A stretch of 13,813 bases of DNA from assembly GCA_902459845.2 (NCBI GenBank), contig CABPSV020000548.1, positions 1-13,813 on the forward strand, written 5' to 3'. Shown piece after piece: positions 8,759-13,813 of this stretch. The translations under genes were made by a program, and so were the position numbers. This DNA is from Hepatocystis sp. ex Piliocolobus tephrosceles. Its lineage: Eukaryota > Apicomplexa > Aconoidasida > Haemosporida > Plasmodiidae. Every line of letters starts with the position of its first letter. Position 1 is the stretch's first letter. A model generated the notes under the pieces. It did no database searches, was not told the DNA's origin, and saw nothing but the letters and a program-made list of their open reading frames with translations.

Positions 8759-8943
8759 TATGTAAAAAAAAAAGAAATATAGTTTTTTTGCTCTTATAAT
8801 TATTAATATTAGTTTATGTTTAATTAATTTTGTTCTTATTATTAATATTATTTTATGTTTAATTAAAAAAAAAATGATTAATACATAAATATATTAAAAA
8901 AAATGTAATATGTGGAAAAATGATATAAAAATTTTAAAAAATA

Positions 8944-8978
8944 TTTTTTTTTTTTTTTTTTTTTTGGGGGGGGAGGGG
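8944..8978. repeat. Poly(T)22 joined to G8-A-G4
   Basis: Twenty-two Ts (8944-8965) are directly followed by eight Gs, an A and four Gs (8966-8978), then TTTG. A 13-base G-rich run is exceptional in DNA of about 20% G+C. It lies about 100 bp beyond the TIM23 stop codon. Confidence 0.9.
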
Positions 8979-9010
8979 TTTGTTCAAAAAATAATTATAT
9001 ATTAAAAATT

Positions 9011-9052
<42 letters not shown>

Positions 9053-9080
9053 TGTGCATACACTTATATCAACATCGGGG

Positions 9081-9793
9081 TCAAATATAGCCCCTTTTAA
9101 AGCCATAATCTATCAAAGAAAAAGCCGCCGATGACATTAAAGAATAAGCGCCCATAATTTTGTAACTTGATGAACTTTTGTATATAGCACCGGATATAAA
9201 ACCAGCCACAGACGAATTATAAATTTCATCATTTTTTGTAAATAGTCTTACAATATTGTTAAAAGCATAAAAAATCATAGTTAACGATGCCATTTGGTTT
9301 GCAACATTAGGTCCTATGACAGAAGTAGAATTTAATACTGAGTTTATAAAAAGCTTTTTTGTTTTTCCTCCTTTCATAATTCCATTAACTAAACCAACAC
9401 TCCCACCAAGCAATAATCCTGAAAAAAGGTTAATAAGTTACACGTATATGTGAAAATGTTTTTTTATACATAAGAGCATACATACATATATATAGAAAGA
9501 GGAGACACACACACGTGTTTGTAAATGCACGCACGCATCTATGTATATATTCATAAACGCGTGGAAATGATCATTCCATTTGTATAGAAATATATATATA
9601 TTTTTTTATATATTCTTTATGTTATACCTGATCCATATGCTAAACCAACACTGTAAACTAATTTTTCACCCCATTGTCTACCATATCCTTGTAAGTATAA
9701 ATTTTGTTTATCTAGAGTTAACCTTTTTTCTGGTTTCTTTTTTAAAATTTCTAAATCATAGTTTACTGATCCTGTTTTTAAATAATCTCCCAT
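9081..9793 (-). CDS. TIM23: TIM23, mitochondrial inner-membrane presequence translocase channel subunit (two exons)
   Basis: Exon 1 is 9793-9628 and exon 2 is 9418-9081, joined across a 209-nt GT-AG intron. Donor TCAG|GTATAA and acceptor TTTTTTCAG|GATT restore Gly56, giving GSGLLLGG. The spliced length is 504 nt, 167 residues, stop TGA. TIM23 family proteins form the channel that moves presequence proteins across the mitochondrial inner membrane, with TIM17, TIM50 and the PAM motor. Visible here: a ~45-residue hydrophilic N-terminus; TM1 (about 46-68) rich in small residues with GLLLGGSVGL; a KTKKLFINSVLNS loop matching the family's R/K-x-INSVLN motif; TM2 (about 93-115); NDEIYNSSVAGFISGAIYKSS, the conserved D-x-N-x-AG-x-TGA-x-YKS block, with TM3 (122-139); and TM4 (142-160). 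The N-terminus is shorter than in fungal Tim23. ATG at 9793 is chosen because upstream in-frame codons offer only TTG. Confidence 0.93.
9419..9627 (-). other. TIM23 intron (209 nt)
   Basis: Phase-1 intron starting GTATAA and ending TTTTTTCAG on the minus strand. In-frame stops occur immediately after the donor. It contains alternating purine-pyrimidine stretches (cacacacacg, tgcacgcacg), an ACGCGT and a near-palindrome at 9563-9577. Confidence 0.9.
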
Positions 9794-9953
9794 TATATTT
9801 TCTTTTTTTATATACAATTACTCATTTATTTTTCAAATGATTTTTTATTGTTTCTGTTTTACTTTTTTGGCTTAAACCTATTTATTTATTTGTTCATTTA
9901 TCATACGCGTACCGCAATTGAATTAACGAGGAGTTAGTAGTATTGGCATAAAA
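9794..9953. promoter_or_regulatory. TIM23 upstream region
   Basis: These 160 bases lie directly upstream of the TIM23 ATG. They include pyrimidine-rich plus-strand sequence and a TACGCGTACCGC patch (about 9904-9915) that is very G+C-rich for its surroundings and contains both ACGCGT and GTAC. This is a reasonable place for a TIM23 promoter element. No factor assignment is possible from sequence alone. Confidence 0.35.
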
Positions 9954-10139
9954 ATGTGCTTCTGGAAAAAAATAACGTACTATTTGTGTTGTGATATTTT
10001 ACTGATACAGTTTTGTTTACAAACAAGTACATATCATCCGATTTTAATTAATATATCTTTATATATCTTTATATATATACATATATATATATATATAAGC
10101 TTTTGCATATATCACAATATGCTTTGCATTTGTAAATAA
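9954..10139 (+). CDS. Weak candidate small ORF, 61 residues, divergent from TIM23
   Basis: ATG at 9954, in an AAAATG context typical of Plasmodium starts, reads to TAA at 10137-10139. The first ~38 residues (MCFWKKITYYLCCDILLIQF and on) are Cys- and hydrophobic-rich and could form a membrane segment. The rest is dominated by a (TA)n-derived Tyr/Ile run. The dependence on a microsatellite and the lack of any recognisable motif make chance the leading explanation. Confidence 0.13.
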   Translation: MCFWKKITYYLCCDILLIQFCLQTSTYHPILINISLYIFIYIHIYIYISFCIYHNMLCICK

Positions 10140-10733
<594 letters not shown>

Positions 10734-10832
10734 TAACGCTTACTTGTTAAATAAAGAATGTAATTATTTTTTTATTTTTTACAAAGACCAATGTATATAA
10801 AGTAAAAGAGAGAAGGTTTTAACATTTAAAAG

Positions 10833-10865
<33 letters not shown>

Positions 10866-10938
10866 TGTTATCGTTAATATTAAATACATTACAAGTACTC
10901 TTTTTAACAACTTGAATTTTTCTTATCTATATAACATT

Positions 10939-11088
10939 ATGTATTTGAAGCACTTGTTTACATATGTTGTTTATTTATTTATTTTTATATATATAAAGCC
11001 AATTAATCATTCTAATTCGAATTTTGCTTATGATACTATTGACAATGTAATAGCTATTTATGTATGTATATACAACTTAGCTGTATAA
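10939..11088 (+). CDS. Weak candidate small ORF, 49 residues
   Basis: ATG at 10939 reads to TAA at 11086-11088. The frame stays open upstream to the poly(A) at 10835-10863, about 80 codons in all, so it could also be a 3' exon. The first part is a hydrophobic helix; the second (KPINHSNSNFAYDTIDNVIA) has coding-like composition. A second ATG frame begins at 10865 just after the poly(A) but stops after 16 codons. There is no homology I can name, and it may be chance. Confidence 0.17.
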   Translation: MYLKHLFTYVVYLFIFIYIKPINHSNSNFAYDTIDNVIAIYVCIYNLAV

Positions 11089-11379
11089 AAAAATAATGTA
11101 TGGATAATTTTATTTTCATATCTTCGTAATAAAAAACATTGATGTATAAGAGTACATATTGTCACTTTGTATATGACTGAAGAGAAAAAACTATTCTCAT
11201 TTTTTTAATCATTACGAAATTAGATAATTTTCTTAAACTAATAAAAGTTTACATGTTTCCACTCTATTCGAAACGCATTTTAACATGAACAACCGAAGTG
11301 AATATGTAAATAATGAATAAATGTATATACATATATGTTGAACACATTATGTGTCCATACGTCTATGTTTGGAAAATTC
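11089..11379. other. Intergenic stretch
   Basis: No supported gene. A GAGAA...TTCTC hairpin precedes a T run at about 11183-11207. An isolated MNNRSEYVNNE reading frame starts at 11285 but stops after 11 codons. Confidence 0.5.
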
Positions 11380-11878
11380 TTATAAATTAAAAAATAAACC
11401 TGCAAAAATTAACGATAGCAGAATAGTCACAAGATAAGTACAAAACATTGATCTTAAATATAAAAAATAATAATCATATAAGATGGTTTAGACCAATTAA
11501 ATATTTATATAATTTTATATTTATTTTATATATGATACAAAAGAAGTGGAGAATATGTTAATTATGTATAATTTAATGTTTTGTGTTAACTTAGTGAACA
11601 TCTTTTTTTTTTATTTTTTTCATATAATAGTATTTATTTGTATGATCAGCAACTTTACACAGTTTTAAAATTCATCATTGCAAGAATAAAAACATAATAA
11701 TAGTTATTACGTGTAAAGTATAGAGAAAAAACGTGCTTAAGAAAAAAAAATGAAAAAAAAAAAAAAAAAGTACACATATAATATATACATACATAAATGT
11801 TACTGATGCCTTTATACATTTTTTAAAATTAATAACAAATAAAAACATGTCGATTATGTTTAACGGATAATATAACAT
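11380..11878 (-). CDS. Candidate three-exon gene, 74-residue membrane protein
   Basis: Proposed exons are 11878-11804, 11735-11659 and 11452-11380. Exon 1 begins at the first in-frame ATG after a TGA and ends TCA|GTAACA (phase 0). Intron 1 is 68 nt with a very strong pyrimidine tract ending TTCTTAAG. Exon 2 ends ACTGT|GTAAAG (phase 2). Intron 2 is 206 nt and ends TATTTAAG, and the join makes a GTA valine codon. Exon 3 reads to TAA at 11382-11380. Total is 225 nt. The protein has hydrophobic stretches in exons 1 and 2, basic residues between them, and a clear C-terminal helix (TYLVTILLSLIFAGLFF), so a tail-anchored or double-pass topology is possible. Exon 3 is about 24% G+C, above its introns. 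No family is recognised. Short exons with compatible phases can arise by chance here; exon 1 is the least certain. Confidence 0.32.
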
Positions 11879-12112
11879 GTTATAAAACTGGAAATTATTG
11901 ATTTGTCAACGTTTTATTGTTCTATTATATTTTGTTGCATTATATTATATTATATTTTATTCACTCATTCATTTGTTTTTTATTTTTTATTTTTTTTCTA
12001 TAAATGTTCAATAGAGGGTGTTTTTTTTATTTCTATCTTGTACACATGTATATATGTTGTTTATATGTGTATATATTAGTAATACAATATTACGTTCTAA
12101 TAAAAATGCACG

Positions 12113-12152
<40 letters not shown>

Positions 12153-12424
12153 TTGCTGTATGTATTTTGTACTTCTTTCGTGCCTCTTTTCTACTTTTTT
12201 TTTAACATTTTTTATAAAAAGAACAAAAAAAATCTATATAATTAAATAGGATATAGAATAAAATAAAACAAATAAAGTATAATAAAAAAACATGTTAAAA
12301 AAAATAAAAAAAAGTAAATATATAACAAAGTAAACTGCATAGGATTTAAATAGTCATACAAATGTAATTTATGATGCTATCTTATACATTGTAATATTTT
12401 CTTGTAATTTAACTGATTGTGCAA

Positions 12425-12464
<40 letters not shown>

Positions 12465-12696
12465 CTATTTCTTTTGACCATTTCAATGCCAATTTGATTA
12501 GGAGTTATAAAACCTTTTTTTTAATTTTTTTATATTTTTCTATTCATTTTTTTTTTATTCATTATATATTTTTATTTATTTATTTATTTTTTTTATTTGC
12601 TCTTCAATTTTTATTTTCAATTCTCTTCATTTTTCTTTTTAGCTATTATTCATTGCTTTTATACTTTTGTTTCACTTTAAAAATTTATATTATTAT

Positions 12697-12698
<2 letters not shown>

Positions 12699-12746
<48 letters not shown>
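12699..12746. repeat. 48-nt T homopolymer
   Basis: Uninterrupted T from 12699 to 12746, then G and a further T run. It is part of a larger block in which T greatly outnumbers A on the plus strand. Confidence 0.95.
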
Positions 12747-12747
<1 letters not shown>

Positions 12748-13271
12748 TTTTTTTTTTAATTTTTTTACATGCATGACAATGCCATTCTATTTTTCATTTT
12801 AGTTTTCACATTCTATTATTTTTTTTTTTTTTTTTTTCTTTTTATATAATACACCTTCGTTCTCTATATAAACACGACCTAAGTATTAATTATTTAGACA
12901 GTGATTTTTAAGCTTATTTTATTTTGTTTAAACATAATAACAATTTAAACTTATTTAACTTATTTAAATCAATGTAAATAATAATAAAAAAAAAACAATA
13001 AAATAATAAAATAAAATAAAAAGAATTTTTTTTTTTAATTCCGTTATTGCATATTCAACATAATAAAATAATAAACTAAAAAAGTTAAACATATAAAAAT
13101 AAATAAAAAAATTAATGAATAAATATATACATATATGTGTATAAGAATTATAACAAAAATTATACTATTTTAAATTAAGTTTCTACTATTTATGATTCAT
13201 GTAGAATAAACAAACGTAGTACATAATTCTTTTTCTTTTTTCATTTTTCTTTTTTTCAAATATGCATTAAT

Positions 13272-13287
13272 GTGCACGTACATGCAC
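13272..13287. promoter_or_regulatory. GTGCACGTACATGCAC near-palindrome, possible ApiAP2 site cluster
   Basis: A 16-bp near-perfect inverted repeat that packs GTGCAC (the motif reported for AP2-I), GTAC (the AP2-G core) and ATGCAC into one island of G+C in very A+T-rich DNA. The motif identities are established knowledge; that this copy is used is inference. It may belong to a gene beyond the right edge. Confidence 0.35.
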
Positions 13288-13465
13288 GAAGTAACATTAT
13301 CTTTGTTTACATTGTTTGATTATTCATCTATAATTTTATACGTTGTATAATATATAAATAAATATGCGCGTTGTAAAAATATTAAGCTTCCTATAATGTA
13401 AAAAAAATTATTTCTACATTACATGCTGTCATTTTTATATATATCTATTCATTATGCGTACCATT

Positions 13466-13500
<35 letters not shown>

Positions 13501-13581
13501 ATTTTGTTGTTAAGATGTTTGTCTAATTTCTGTTCATTGATGCCTTTCGTGCACATGAGTATGTTATATAACCGTAACTAC

Positions 13582-13626
<45 letters not shown>

Positions 13627-13671
13627 CAAAAAATTGCAACAAATAGGTGAAGTGTTGTGAATTTCCGTTCT

Positions 13672-13813
13672 GTAAGCAATGAGTAGTGTAAGCAATGAGT
13701 AGTATAAGCAATGAGTAGTGTAAGCAATGAGTAGTATAAGCAATGAGTAGTGTAAGCAATGAGTAGTGTAAGCAATGAGTAGTGTAAGCAATGAGTAGTG
13801 TAAGCAATGAGTA
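13672..13813. repeat. 16-bp minisatellite, about 9 copies, continues past the right edge
   Basis: Head-to-tail copies of GTAAGCAATGAGTAGT run to the end of the window, differing only in G or A at the first base. On the plus strand every frame meets TAA or TAG. On the minus strand it is open, with a 16-residue period (LLIAYTTHCL-like), because 16 is not a multiple of three. It is therefore probably non-coding. Confidence 0.93.

Larger units (their letters stand above)
7815..9080. other. Convergent intergenic region, 1.3 kb
   Basis: This lies between the candidate small gene (plus) and TIM23 (minus). It contains poly(A) runs of 24 nt at 8051-8074 and about 20 nt near 8526, a 14-bp A-rich minisatellite, T runs near 8325 and 8944, a G-rich cluster at 8966-8978 and an AT tract at 9016-9046. 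Apart from a weak 43-codon ORF at 8627-8758 I see no gene. Confidence 0.65.
11879..13671. other. 1.8-kb gene-poor stretch, very A+T-rich
   Basis: I find no gene with support. It contains (AT)n tracts at 12115-12144, 12437-12464 and 13586-13622, a 48-nt T run at 12699-12746, a 29-nt A run at 13470-13498 and a strongly T-skewed block from about 12510 to 12845. Around 13272-13287 lies a G+C-rich inverted repeat. Long hydrophobic frames here are products of T-rich low-complexity DNA. Confidence 0.6.

Noticed and set aside
9081..9413. Two separate genes at 9081-9413 and 9617-9817
   Set aside because: They are exons of one TIM23 gene. The GT-AG splice restores the conserved GSGLLLGG segment in phase.
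9794..9817. Longer TIM23 N-terminus starting at 9817
   Set aside because: The codon at 9817-9815 is TTG; the first ATG is 9793, which gives a good family N-terminus.
12170..12240. Minus-strand basic stretch (EKRHERSTKYIQQ)
   Set aside because: Coding-like but without ATG or convincing splice sites, and merging into poly(A)/(TA)n on both sides.
12004..12249. 81-codon hydrophobic frame, plus strand
   Set aside because: It runs through an AT microsatellite and T runs. Two overlapping frames look equally open, as expected of low-complexity DNA.
12361..12420. Box C/D snoRNA-like pair (TGATGC and CTGA)
   Set aside because: The C box is imperfect, there is no terminal stem, and no guide match could be tested.
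12419..12802. 127-codon hydrophobic frame, plus strand
   Set aside because: It is made of (TA)n and poly(T) sequence, giving Tyr/Ile and Phe runs; no balanced coding segment beyond about 40 residues.
13523..13807. 94-codon minus-strand frame with LLIAYTTHCL repeats
   Set aside because: Translation of a 16-bp minisatellite plus a (TA)n tract; the same repeat is open in other frames too.

Overview
The window looks like nuclear DNA from a malaria parasite (Plasmodium or a very close haemosporidian). It is extremely A+T-rich, with long poly(A)/poly(T) and (TA)n tracts between genes. Proteins are rich in Asn, Lys and Asp and carry low-complexity inserts. Coding DNA is visibly less A+T-rich than its surroundings. 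One gene is a compact two-exon TIM23 homologue with GT-AG splice sites. I cannot assign the species from sequence alone.

Layout, left to right. (1) 1-1916, plus strand: the 3' part of a large protein, entering the window inside a G+C-rich 27-bp tandem repeat and ending in Asp/Glu/Met tetrapeptide repeats. (2) 1917-3690: a convergent intergenic region with (TA)n tracts, a GTAC palindrome and Asp/Asn-rich open stretches that may be decayed or unannotated coding sequence. (3) 3691-6996, minus strand: an intact 1101-residue protein with helical, BAR-like segments, a probable PH domain split by a low-complexity insert, an NPNL repeat and an acidic SEE-type tail. (4) 7368-7814, plus strand: a probable two-exon gene for a 60-residue single-pass membrane protein. 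(5) 7815-9080: A-rich spacer with a 14-bp minisatellite, a weak 43-residue ORF and a poly(T)/poly(G) junction. (6) 9081-9793, minus strand: TIM23, the core channel subunit of the mitochondrial inner-membrane presequence translocase. (7) 9794-13813: about 4 kb with no obvious long gene. It holds a 102-nt T homopolymer, a possible three-exon gene for a 74-residue membrane protein (11380-11878, minus), several palindromes, a strongly T-skewed block and a 16-bp minisatellite running off the right edge.

Only TIM23 has a confident function. It would import presequence-bearing proteins into the mitochondrial matrix. The two-exon small protein has an N-terminus resembling such a presequence, so a mitochondrial role is possible but unproven. 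Nothing suggests an operon. No rRNA, tRNA, CRISPR array or transposon was recognised. The most useful unexplained signals are the two candidate spliced small membrane-protein genes, the telomere-heptamer-like coding repeat, and the coding-like debris after the first gene.
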